A stretch of 64,000 nucleotides of DNA from Adiantum capillus-veneris (taxonomy: Eukaryota; Streptophyta; Polypodiopsida; Polypodiales; Pteridaceae), in NCBI GenBank assembly GCA_014529385.2, contig CM043954.1:4100501-4164500 (forward strand), read 5' to 3'. This document shows, piece by piece, positions 45,184-55,906 of the stretch. A model generated the notes under the pieces. The model was not told where the DNA came from. It made no database searches and was given only the letters and a program-made list of their open reading frames with translations. A program made the position numbers and the translations under genes. The first letter of the stretch is position 1; each line of letters begins with the position of its first letter.

Positions 45184-47966
45184 ATGGAGAATGCATCTTT
45201 TCCTGATGAAAACACTAATTTGAACTTACAATCCTCGGCCCCTTCATCTTTAACACCTACCCAAAGAAAGAACACACATCATCTTCATGTTGATGTATTG
45301 CAAGAGTACGCACCGTTGCAGAAACGTAGGAGGGAGTCTTTCTTATCTCAACGGGAGAAAGAACTTAGAAGGACAAACAAGGAACATCATTTGGATTTGT
45401 GGACCAATGGGTCTATTTATCCAAAGGATCCTACGACAAATGCGCCACCTCCCTTTGCTAATATCACTAACCTCTTACATTTCACAGGCGATGGCAAGGA
45501 TGGGCTATTGGGATACACCGAACATTTGGAAATGAGAGGATTGAATGCGGAAAGGCAAAGAAACTTCCTGGCAACATGCAGCTGAAGAAACTTAATGAAG
45601 CATGCTCTCAAAAGATTTCATCAAACAAACTGACAATCCAAGGCCTTGAGAAGAAGATCACAAGTTTGTGAGATAAAGACACCGTGCTTGGTAGTCGGAA
45701 AAGAAAACGAGATCTGTGCAACCTTGAGAACATGAAGTTTGGTAGTGGTGGCCTCAAAAAACGAATACAAGCTTTAAGGTAACTCGAAGTTTGTTTCTTC
45801 AATGTGCTTCATTAAGAAGTGGATACACTTACTTTCCTATACATGATCATAACGCATTGTGCTTTTTTGGCAGGTCTTTACTGCATCCAAACTCGAACGG
45901 TGCAGGCTTCAATGCCGGAGTGCATTACAGCCGTCTAGTTCCAAAAGAAGTAGTTGAAGAGATGATAACTCAGAAAAAATTTTGTAAGTTGAAAGGGAGG
46001 CTACTTACCTCTTTCATGAACGAGAATCAGCTAGAACCAATGGAAGTGCAAGCATACTTGATGAGAGTGGCATCTCGCAGATGGGATACAGGGCACTCTT
46101 CAAAGCATTAGCTAAAAAATCTCAAAATAAACTACAGAGAGGGTCATTGCTGCCAAAGCCATCACATGTAAAGGCTGCTTGCTGGCACGTAAACGATGAG
46201 GTGTTTGAGAAACTTGGGTCACCATTCCATATTGAAGCAACATTCTTAGGCAAGGGCGGCAGAGAGGTACAATTTAACGAGCACAACAACCTCTTCGTTG
46301 ATCTTGAAGCATTGCAAAGGTATGCAGTTCACTTCTTTGACATCAGTCGAGACGAGTGCGGTGGGGTTCTCAAGTTTGTTTTGAAGCTCGACAAGTGCGA
46401 GGTCCTGAAGAACAAGAAGTTGGAGAGAGTCACCATTACCCTCATGAACAGAGCTCTGGATCCATCAATAACGAAAGAGGATCCACGATACTTCAGCGTG
46501 CAATCAGAAAACAACATTCTATCTCTAGGATCATTTCAGGTATAGTTCGTTCAATCTCTAATAACAAAAATATTGATTATTTGGTTGTTGATTTTGTGTT
46601 TTCATTTTTCACTACAGGTTGATAAGGAAAATTTTGAAATCCTCGATTGGGTTTTTAGTCAAACCCAAATTCCTTCTATCCTCAGTGAACAAAGAAACGG
46701 AGCCGTTCTTTCAGTGGAAGGATTTGGCGACTACACAATGGAATGGCACATGGCAGGTGACTTAAAGACTCTTAAGTGTATGTACAACATATCACACAGA
46801 GCAGCCGTGGCAAATCCATGCTTATATTGCATGGCTGATGCACAATCACTTGAGAGTGTGCAATGGATTAGAGCTCCCAACAGACATCTTCAAGATACAA
46901 CTTTTAAACCAGTGCTTGATATTCCTCTGAGTAGAGTTCACGTCTGTACACTTCATGCACTTTGTCGAATAATTAGAAAGGTGGTTCATTTGTACATATG
47001 TTTTGCATGGACATTAAAGCCAGAGAGTGAGTCGAAAAGAGTGATCAAAACATTAGAGGGAGTGCTCTCAGACATTGGTTTGCATGGAGGCAATGTCAAA
47101 ATCTAAGAGGACCCTAAGATGTCTCAAAGTCGGTACAAGGTACCGAGGAAAGCATCGATAGGCGGAGTGAAGGCAAGAAGGTTTCTTGGGTTTAGCCTCA
47201 AAGATTCAGATAGAGAAGAAAGGAGAATCCTGTTCAACAAATGGAAACAGTTACATAAAGTGGTTAAAGACAATGCTGGTGGTGGGGCAATCCAGAATCA
47301 CAAAGCGAACGTGTGGAAATCACTAGATAAAATTTTCCACTACCTTGAGCAACATTCTTGGGACCAAAGTAAGCTCACATCATTTCAAGCAGCCTTGCTG
47401 GATTGGAAAAAGGCTTACCTTACAGGGTGGGGTGGGCAACATATCACACATTACATGGTAGGTTGGCATTTCACGTATACAAAACAAAATTTTAAATTGT
47501 ACTCAACTGACCATTTTGTTTTATTTCAATGCAGCACATACTATTCAACCATGGTCCATATTTTGCCAAGACATACGGCTCACTATCAATATGGTCCACA
47601 CAAGGCATGGAAAAAACCCACTACATGGCAAGAACAGGTTATTTTAAGCACACTCGGCATGGGGGAGGAAAAGAAAAGGCCAATAGCCTATTAGAGTTAC
47701 ACCAATGGACTTATAGACGACTAATTCATAGAGCAAGGCAGAAGGAACTTCTTAAGAGTTCAGAAATTACACGGTCTATACAACACATCCGCAAAGAGAA
47801 GAAACAGATGGCTTGGGGAGCTTCAAATGCGGCGGAGCGCCATGCGAGGTGGCACCAATCAAGAGTTAGGAGCGGGAGAAGATGGACCGGAGCCCGTCGT
47901 TTTTATCCTCTTCGATGCACCTCCTTCCTCCTCACTTTGTACCTCTTCGATGTGCAAGCTCTGTAG
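45184..47966 (+). pseudogene. GE2 gene 1: large CxxC protein, candidate transposase or replicase (broken)
   Basis: Starts at ATG 45184. Order: LDLWTNGSIYPKDP; LLHFTGDGKDGLLGYTEHL; coiled coil to an RKRKRD basic patch; LVPKEVVEEMITQKKF; NEHNNLFVDLEALQRYAVHF, FVLKLDKCEVLKNKKLERVT, YFSVQSENNILSLGSFQ; GFGDYTMEWHMAGDLKTLKC with CLYC; VCTLHALCRIIRK; SDIGLHGGN; YGSLSIWSTQGMEK and FKHTRHGGG, then a basic tail. Introns at about 45780-45872, 46540-46618 and 47457-47533. Defects: frameshifts near 45575 and 46090, and an in-frame TGA near 45671. The end overlaps gene 2, which is read on the other strand. The function is unknown; it is the largest shared gene and so the best transposase or replicase candidate by position. 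Confidence 0.65.
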
Positions 47967-49723
47967 ACGAGCTCGTTCCTCTGTTGATGGCAGCATCCCT
48001 ACGGGCATCATGTGTCTTCTTTCCCTCAGAAACAGCCGCTTATTGTATGGATCTAAGCTTTTCGGGTCTTCAACCCCTGCAGCCAGAGCCTGAGTTGTGT
48101 AGGACATGAAATATGGGGCTCTGAGTGCCTGGCAACCATACCCAATGCCAAATACACGTAGAGCAAACTGTTTTTCAATCAGAATTACTCTTTCTGCATT
48201 TAGTGGGAGGGGGTGCCCACCACACAACCTTGTAATAGCTTTCATTGCAAACAGAGGGAACTTTGCATTGTCATCGGAATATTCCTTGTGGTATATTATG
48301 ATCTACATAATAATTGCAATCAATTTATTAGCCGTAAGTGAGATGAGTAGAATTGTCAATTACTTGAATTGTTTCTGCAAACCTTTTTGTGGTTGAAACG
48401 CCCGATGTAGTGAGACAACGCTGCATCCTTGCCTTGGACTCCAGTGACAAGCTCTTGGCGTGAGCCTCCCGCTCTTCTAAGGAAAATATCGTCATACACT
48501 AGCACCTGGCAGCAAAAAAAAAAAATCATGATATTTTATCACTCGGCCATCTCTAATACTATCTGAATGCTCGACAAAAGTTACCATCTGATTCTCGTCC
48601 ATTTCCAGCATCGACCTCCCCCATAAGTGAATAGACTGAATATTCATTACATGATCTTCGGGTGCCACGTGTCTACCCATGTTTTCCAAGCCGAGTTGTT
48701 TTGTTGTCAATTCAAACTGCTCATCTGTTGGCAAATCGGCCTCTCTGGACTTCGCCTCATTGAACGTATCTTTAATCAGTTGCGACCCTGAAGTGAATTG
48801 TGAGTCGCGGACAGCTGTGTCAGCAATAAGATATTGGTCCACTGCATCATCGTCCACAAATCCCATGTCTGCCTCACAAAAATTTGCAATTGCCGCTAGG
48901 CATTAGTCCTCCCGTATATTGAGCTCATGCATGATATCTGTGAGCAGAATATAGTGGGTGTCGCCCGCCATAGCAAAGCTGGGAGCACAATTGAGAGGCA
49001 AAGTCGCTTCCATACTTGGGCTTTCTTGCCTGCACCTTATTGCTGCATCCGCAAGAGAAACAAGAGTTAAGACCGCATCAAAGGTTTCCTTTAGTACCTC
49101 TTCCCACTCTTCTTTTGGATTGAATTGCACCTCCACATCCTCTACCTCTTCCTCCGACGCCAATGGACAACTACCGAAAGTTGTTGACTACGAAGTCTCT
49201 GACTCGCCATCCGTCTGCAAGTATAAGTAACAGAAAAACCCATGGTAGAATTCCAATATGCGACATTTTTAAAAGTGCTTCATACACCTGTCTTGTACAA
49301 GCAGTGCATTGGAGGGACACTTTTCAAGACAGCGATTCAGTCTCCTTGAAACACTCTTGTCAGGGTCAAGGTCGGCAGGGTGCACATATCGCATGCCATC
49401 AGTCTCCTTGAAGCACTCTTGTCAGGGTCAAGGTCGGCAGGGTGCACATATCGCATGCCATCAACTGTCATGGAATTGTCACAAGTGACTGCCTCATATT
49501 GTTGCAAATGGTTTTGTAGGTACTCAAAGGAGCAATCTATAATCCTCTGTATAGAAAACTCTGCATTGAACATTCCTGATAGTTCTGGTGCACGGTGATG
49601 AGCTCGGGCGTTATATAAGAACGTGAATAGTTTTTCTTCACATGTATCCTCGCTCACGTCTGACTCTAGGACTATGATCCCCATGACTGAAAGAAAAAGC
49701 AAGCCAAAACTATTTGGTGTCAT
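47859..49723 (-). pseudogene. GE2 gene 2 (unknown function)
   Basis: Reads from 49723 (TPNSFGLLFLSVMGIIVLES, then FSIQRIIDCSFEYLQNHLQQ) through 49163-48903 (acidic EEEVEDVEVQFNPKEEW; YILLTDIMHELNIRED), 48866-48492 (FVDDDAVDQYLIADTAVRD), about 48500-48380 (VYDDIFLRRAGGSRQ) and 48245-47859 (HPLPLNAERVILIEKQFALR; acidic C-terminus). It parallels GE1 gene 2 block by block. An in-frame TAA lies between NIRED and CLAAIANF (48903-48905). Parts are separated by probable introns. The product would be about 500 residues with acidic stretches and no recognised catalytic motif. A local duplication of about 65 bases is at 49335-49465 (CAGTCTCCTTGAA...GCATGCCATCA). Confidence 0.55.
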
Positions 49724-49814
49724 AACAAAGCGAATGTTGGGCCTCGAGTATCCCTCAATGTCCTATTTTGCATGGTTCGGCCCCATGCGCTCATGTCATA
49801 AGAGGTGACATTAG

Positions 49815-50115
49815 TTGAGTCAGAACCAAGCGAGTAGGGTCCCCAAGAATTTCCGAAGGACCCTCTTCACTTGGTTCTGTCCCGTGTGCTAAAGTCATAA
49901 GAGTTGACGTAAGTTGATTCGAACCAAGCGAGTAGGGCTCCCAAGAATTTCTGAAGAACTCTATTCGCTTGGTTATGTCCCGTGCGCTAATGTCATATCG
50001 ACGGGTTATGTCCGGTGCGTTAATGTCATAAGTGGTGACGTTAGTTGAGTCGGTACCAAGCGAGCAGGGCCCCCAAGAATCTTTGAAGGGTCCTATTCGC
50101 TTGGTTCTGTCTTGT
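49815..50115. repeat. Hairpin motif cluster H1 (three inverted pairs of ACCAAGCGA)
   Basis: GAACCAAGCGAGTAGGG with inverted CCTATTCGCTTGGTTC partners about 45 bases apart, repeated near 49822/49864, 49921/49962 and 50051/50092, each set with CCCGTGCGCTAATGTCATA spacers. Located upstream of gene 2. Confidence 0.88.
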
Positions 50116-50700
50116 GGCATTCGGAACAGGTGGATAAGAACAAAGCATATTATGTTATCAGTGATAGATTTATAGGTCACATAAGGAGTAATTATTCCAA
50201 CCATGCCTAATTTTTGAAGGCTTCAACGCCCTTCGGAGGCACTTTTATCCTTCACTGAAGGGCAAAAATATTTTTACCCTTCAAAAGAAGGATAGAATAT
50301 TGAAAAATCTATGAGTAGCCCTTCTAATTTTCACCTAAATATAGCTTAATGAAGGATAGGGAAAAATTTACCCTTCAAATAAATGATTAGGATCACCCTT
50401 CAAAAATGAGCCTTGATTTAATTTCCAACCATGAATGCGATACGGTCACCACATAAGGAGTAATTATTCCAACCATGAATGCGATACGGTCACATAATGA
50501 GTAATTATTCCAACCATGCATGCATTTTTACCCTAACGCAGTGGCTTCGGTGCGCACACAGTTAACAACACACAGGAAGGGGAGAGGCAGGGAGAAAGAA
50601 CTTGTCTCTGCAACGTAGGCCACCGACAGCAAGAACCAGTAGGGGGGCGATGGCGATGGCGACGCAGCATCAAAGGACTCGACCCAGTGGAGGTCACTCA

Positions 50701-50965
50701 ACGCAGGATCACGAGAGCTGGGCAAGGGGAAGAGTGCAAAAAATTCAAAGGAGATGGCGAATGCAAGGGCGATCGGCATCTGACTCTAAACGCAGGATCA
50801 CGAGAGCTGGCCAAGGGGAAAGGCGCAGAAAAGGCAAAGGCGATGGCGAATGCAAGGGCGATCGGAGTCTGACTCTAAACGCAGGATCACGAGAGCTGGC
50901 CAAGGGGAAGGGTGCAGAAAAGGCAAAGGCACGAGAGCTGGCTAGGCAGAAGGTGCGAGATGGAG
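50701..50965. repeat. Tandem 89-bp repeat, about 2.7 copies
   Basis: Units starting ACGCAGGATCACGAGAGCTGG at 50701, 50790 and 50879. GA-rich; open frames here are repeat artefacts. Confidence 0.88.
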
Positions 50966-51385
50966 GTGGCGATTGCAAGGGCGATTGGCGTCTATCTGAC
51001 CCTTAACGGTCACTCAAAAAGGCACGTGGGCTGCGCTCTCAAGGACAACCAGTATTAAATGGTCTCAGATTCCCATGCAGTACGATTTACCAACCGCAAT
51101 CTCGTGCATAAGTGAAGTTGTCACCCTCCCCGAGGTAAGCATTCTAAGTTGAGGCATTACCCCCGCCAAACATCTCAAGTTTCAACTATTCTGCCTCTTT
51201 TCGCGTCCTCTACTGCGCATCATTCTAATTAACTCTACCCCCATCGACGCTACGCGGTAAGCAAACTCCATCACCTCTTACTCTCGTGCATCCTCCTTCT
51301 CTTACTCTTGTTCTGCAGTGCTTCAGCGACGCGAAACTCTACACACAGTGAAGAGGTATGCTACTTACTACCCTTCTGCGCACTT
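50966..51385. other. GE2 intergenic region, nothing recognised
   Basis: Pyrimidine-rich patch at 51290-51320. No gene or repeat recognised. Confidence 0.45.
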
Positions 51386-51386
51386 G

Positions 51387-51805
51387 TATTTTGTGTAGTT
51401 GGTCAGTACCAAGCGAATAAGGTAAGGTCACTTAGTCCGAAGTGCCCTATTTGCTTGGTACCGACCAAAACAAAAGTTAAGTGATGTCTGCTAGTACATA
51501 GGTCAATACTAAGCAAATAAGGGGAAGGTAACCCCTGCTTCTTGCAGATTTAGGGTTTTCCTTTGCCAAATACGCCTTTTGATTACGGTCCCGTGCGCTT
51601 TAATTTGCTGTAGTTGGTCAGTACCAAGCGAATAAGGTAAGGTCACCTAGTCCGAAGGGTCCTATTCGCTTGGTACTGACCAAAACAAAAGTTAAGTGAT
51701 GTCTGCTAGTACAGAGGTCAATACTAAGCAAATAAGGGGAAGGTAACCCCTGCTTCTTGCAGATTTAGGGCTTTCTTTTGCAAAATACGCCTTTTGATTT
51801 TATAA
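51387..51805. repeat. Hairpin motif cluster H2 in a 216-bp tandem duplication
   Basis: Two copies of a unit starting near TAGTTGGTCAGTACCAAGCG (51395 and 51612), each with an inverted partner (TCGCTTGGTACTGACC at about 51666; TTGCTTGGTACCGACC at about 51451) and a third diverged motif GGTCAATACTAAGCAAATAA. Confidence 0.92.
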
Positions 51806-51901
51806 GAAAGAAACAAAATTACAACTGAACACCGGGTTTGAGTTAGAAAACACTTCAGACTTTACAAAGAGTGGCCTATTAATTTCCGGGGGGTTTAGGG
51901 T

Positions 51902-52400
51902 TCACATCCAGCTTATCTCTTCGCAAAGCATGTTTGCAAAGTTAATGGCTTCCTCATATTTACTGGCTAGCTCAAGCACTTCATCCTTCATTTCCTGAAG
52001 CCAATTAATGATTGCCTCCATAGAGCTATTCTCGGCGAGCAATCGCTGCATGTCTTCAGGCCTTCTTGCTTCCAGAGAGTTTTTAAGGATTGAGACCCTC
52101 TGCTTGACGATCAGCATTTGCTACAGCTTTAGGCTAGCATCCTGTACAGAGAATTTAGCAAGTAAGATCTTCAAACTAGGAGCTTGGAAATTGGGAGCAG
52201 AAAGCAAAGAATTACCAACAACTTACCTCAAGAATTGACTCCCGTGTTGACAGCAGCCACTCCCGAGCTGGGTCGGTCGAGAACATTAAAGATAACATCG
52301 GGGGAGGGCCAAGGGGGGACGTCATGAGGAGGGCCCGGATGCGGTGTTGCTGGCGCTGGAGGAGTATACCTTGGAAAGGCATCACCACTATCCTAAGCTT
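51902..52400 (-). pseudogene. GE2 small coiled-coil protein gene (uncertain)
   Basis: Minus-strand exon ending at 51902 has MLIVKQRVSILKNSLEARRP and INWLQEMKDEVLELASKYEE, strongly coiled-coil. It joins across a GTAAGT...GTACAG intron (about 52145-52228) to an upstream exon with STDPAREWLLSTRESILE. A TAG sits just before MLIVKQ. The upstream sequence is also open in a Pro-rich frame (RYTPPAPATPHPGPP), so the true exon structure is unclear. No counterpart was found in GE1. Confidence 0.42.
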
Positions 52401-52669
52401 CTTTTAGTTGTTCTGCGAAACCCTGAGGGAGGTTCTAAAACAACTGCTTCTTAAATAGACTTTCAGACAAGCCTAAAAAGTAGAGCCTGGGCATGAGGTT
52501 TCATGAGAGGGTGGTACTGCCATGAGGTTTCATGAGAGGTGGACGTGGGAGAGAGAATCAATGGTATCATCCCCCCGATATTAGGGGAGGTGATCAGAGG
52601 GAACGACATGACAGTTAGAACCACACCGATTTAAGATCTCCTTCACATTGCTATTTTGAATCAGCGGAT

Positions 52670-52990
52670 GCAAACCTGTTCGCTTGCTTGTACACTTTTC
52701 TGAGGTCACCACCCAGTGAATAAGGTATTTTTTTGCAGGGGCTGCAAACCTGTTCGCCTAGTAGTGATCTTAGAAAATGTAAGTGATATCTGCTATTACT
52801 ATTTTTGAAGTCACTACCGACCGAATAAGGCAAGGAAAACTCTTTCCTATGCACCTATTCGCTTGGTAGTGACCTCAGAAAATATAAGTCATGTCTACCA
52901 TTACTATTTTCTGAGGTCACTACCGAGCGAATAAGGCAAGGCAACTCTTTCCTATCCATCTTTTCGCTTGGTACTGACCTTTCCTTAAAT
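52670..52990. repeat. Hairpin motif cluster H3
   Basis: Diverged motif copies: GAGGTCACTACCGAGCGAATA (about 52912), AAGTCACTACCGACCGAATA (about 52808), and inverted TTCGCTTGGTAGTGACC (about 52858) and TTCGCTTGGTACTGACC (about 52963). This cluster ends about 60 bases before the histone-Ulp1 gene and may be its promoter. Confidence 0.85.
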
Positions 52991-53047
52991 CTGAAGTCCC
53001 TTGTGCTGACAAATGAATTGTCTTTTGGTGTTATTGTATTTGTAGAG

Positions 53048-55566
53048 ATGCCTCGTGTTAAGGCCTGCACTAGGAGGGCAACAGGTGAATCTTTCAATTC
53101 TCAAGCAAGAAGACACCGATATGAGGCGCACAGAGGTGTACTACAAGAGCTGCGCAGGATAGAACGACACGTTCAACCTGCTATTCCACGTCTCCCTTTC
53201 CAGCGAGTAGTGTGGGAGATTTGCGAGCAGTGGAGAGTCGGCATGCGATGGGCCAACAATGCACTCCTCTGCCTTTAAGAAATTGCTGAGGACTACCTCG
53301 TGGAATTCTTCAGTGATGGATATATCCTGGCTGCCCATGCACACCGGGTCACTATCATGCCGCAGGATTTTGATACTCTTTGTAGGCTTCGTTTCCGCTA
53401 CGATGGGCTGCTTGAGCCAGTACCAATCTGGGATAGTAGAACCATGGATATTCTCAACATCCCCCCTCTCCATCCTCCTGCACGACAGACAGAGCCGTCT
53501 AGGGCTGAAACAAACAACAGAAGGACCCGATCACGGGTCGAGAGAAACGACACAGATGGGTAGGCTGAGATAGCCGCAGAGGGCCAAGAGCAAGCCAGAG
53601 TGGACCCCGAGGCAGTCATGGAAGAAACAGAGACAGTTATCGAGGATCCAACTGGACACCAAAATGAGCAAGTCATGGAGGATCCGTAGCCCATCGTGGA
53701 TGATGAGGGACAAGAGCAGGTCAGGGTGTAGCCTGAGGCATCTATGGAGCAACCAATATTGAAGGAAAATGATTCGGAGCCTGAGGCTGTTAGGGAGGAG
53801 CCTGAGGCAGCCAGGGAGCCAGCTCAAGAAATGGAAGGGCAAGGCTCTGCATCAGAAGGGCCATCCAACGTATTGGATGAGTCAATTATTTTAGAGCAAA
53901 TCAACGAGGAGAATGAAGAGGAGTTGAGAATTTTGTTGAGCTCAGCGCCTCTGCATGCGCACATACAGTTGCCTGCAAGGTCAGAGGAGGCCTGCATTAC
54001 CAACCTCGATAATGTAGACTTCATGTGCATGCACAATTTCACCGACTCGCTCGCAACAAATGAGGTCGTCAATGTTGCTTTGTGGTAATTCTCATGCTCT
54101 TTAATTCTTATGCTCATTAAATGGGTCTCTACCGAGACATGGGTCAATACCAAGCGAGACAGTGGGTAATGAAATTGAATTTTGGTACTAATCGCTCGGT
54201 ATTGACCCATGTCTCTGTGGCAGTTGCCAAGTTTTTCTTTATAATGGTTCACTACCTTAAAGACATGGGTCAATACCAAGCGTGTCAGTTGTTTATGGAA
54301 TTGGAATCCCGCCACTGACTCGCTCGGTATTGACCCATGTCTTTAAGGTAGTCGTCAAGTTCTTCATTTCAGCCAAGACAATGGTCAATACCACAAGCGA
54401 ACCAGTGGTGTATGGAATTTGATAGCTGCCCCACTCGCTCGGTATTGACTCACTTGGGTGTTCAAGTCTAATCTTTGCCATTTGTTCATGTTAGCCACGC
54501 TGTCTCGCTTCTACCCCATGAGGTTCAAGAGAAATTATACGTAATAGATCCGCTACTATCGCCTTATCTGCAGAACAACTCAGTTTCCTTTTTGAGTCCA
54601 ATGAACTGGTTTAGCAGAGTCAACTTTGATCTAGCGCACTTTCTGCTCACTGCGTACAATCAATCGTGAGTATATTCTTGCCTTGTAAAAAACATCTTGC
54701 ATTGTGAATCTCTCCTCATCTTTGATGGTGTCTTTGTAGTGATCATTGGAGTCTGATGTTATTTGACATGGAAGCTAAGATTGTTTACTACGCAAACTCC
54801 GAGCAAAGCAGGGCATTTCACGGTCGTGTAAAAACGTAAGGTCTATTTGGGTACATTTGGAAAGCAGTGTAGTGTCTCTTTGGAATGTGTTGCTGACTCA
54901 AGTGGTTATGTATGTAGTGCCGCGAAAAAACTTGTATGTTGTGTAGAGCATCTTTTGTTAGAACATGATCTAGGAAATGTAGTCAAGCACGAACGGGTAA
55001 CCATGCTCACGCAGACTGATGGCTATAGTTGTGTTTGGCGAACCTGTTTAAATGTCGTGTTGCTCATCAGTCAAATTATGGATATACCGAATGTAAGTAA
55101 TCTGCTGTTTTATTGTTTGCTGCAACGTATGTATGAAGCAACATATGTTTGTATCACGCTTCTACAGGAACTTCGATTACATAACTACACCAACAACGAT
55201 GTGCGACATTTTTCTGTAATGGCCATCCAGCATATTATAATCTCTGTAAATAGACGCACAAGAGAGGAAGCGGAGAGAGCTGACAAGTTCGAAGAGGCTC
55301 GCATTAACGAAATGACCCAACGCCACAATGAGACTCAAGAAGAAGTTCGAAATATGCAAGAAGCAATACACCAATATTATGCAGACGCTGCAGAAGTAGA
55401 GGAATGGGCTGCACGTCGACGGCAAGAGCAAGAACAGCTGGAAGCTTCACAGGTGCAAGAAGCATGGGAAGCCATGGAAGAGGCCCATGATTTTGAGCGA
55501 TGCGAAAGGATGCCCGAGACCATCATCCCCAGAGGCAGAGGTAGAAGCAACCGGAGCAAAGAGTAG
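53048..55566 (+). pseudogene. GE2 CENH3-like histone fold joined to a Ulp1-type (C48) cysteine protease
   Basis: Five exons with matching phase: 53048-54084, 54495-54665, 54740-54835, 54918-55092, 55168-55566. Exon 1 starts MPRVKACTRRATGE, then a histone H3 fold: IPRLPFQRVVWEI, MRWANNALLCL, EIAEDYLVEFFSD, AHRVTIMPQDF. The W in loop 1, the AEDYLV..FSD stretch and the DF pair recall CENH3. An acidic Glu/Gln-rich linker follows. Exons 3-4 hold the protease: DHWSLMLFDMEAKIVYYANS with the catalytic His, and MLTQTDGYSCVWRTC with oxyanion Gln and catalytic Cys; the Asp position reads Asn in YYANS. Exon 5 is a coiled coil ending in RGRGR. Exon 1 has TAA at 53276-53278, replacing the Gln of helix 2, and TAG at 53561, 53687 and 53729. 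Ulp1 proteases remove SUMO-like proteins. Confidence 0.8.
54130..54455. repeat. Hairpin motif cluster H4 (inside intron 1)
   Basis: Three inverted pairs of GGTCAATACCAAGCGAG with CTCGCTCGGTATTGACCCA, within the first intron of the histone-Ulp1 gene. Each pair would fold with a loop of about 25-40 bases. Confidence 0.92.
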
Positions 55567-55906
55567 AGGAGCAACCGGAGCAGAGGGCAAGGGACGAGTG
55601 GCACAAACCGGGGGAGAGGACAATAGATGGGAAAGGAAGCAAATTACTCTTGACAGAAACAACACAATATGTAAAGTTTTGAAACATTGTTTGACCGCCA
55701 AAAAATATCTCTGCATTAGTCATTTTGAAGAGTACATCATGGTTTGCATGGCATCAAATCTCTTTGCGTGCACAAGGTATGTGACCTAGCTTCTGGTGGA
55801 AGAAATTAAGTGAAGTGTATTTGTTATGGACTCCTTGCACAATGTTGTTTTCTCCTTGCGCCTTGGAATCTGAAAAGAAGAAAAAGTTAGATTCAGTCAT
55901 AGTGTA
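55567..55906. other. Convergent 3' region of histone-Ulp1 gene and gene 3
   Basis: 3' ends of two convergent genes. Nothing else recognised. Confidence 0.5.

Noticed and set aside
50602-51006. 134-residue plus-strand frame, basic and Ala/Gly-rich
   Set aside because: Made of 89-bp tandem repeats; its periodicity comes from the repeat and not from a protein.
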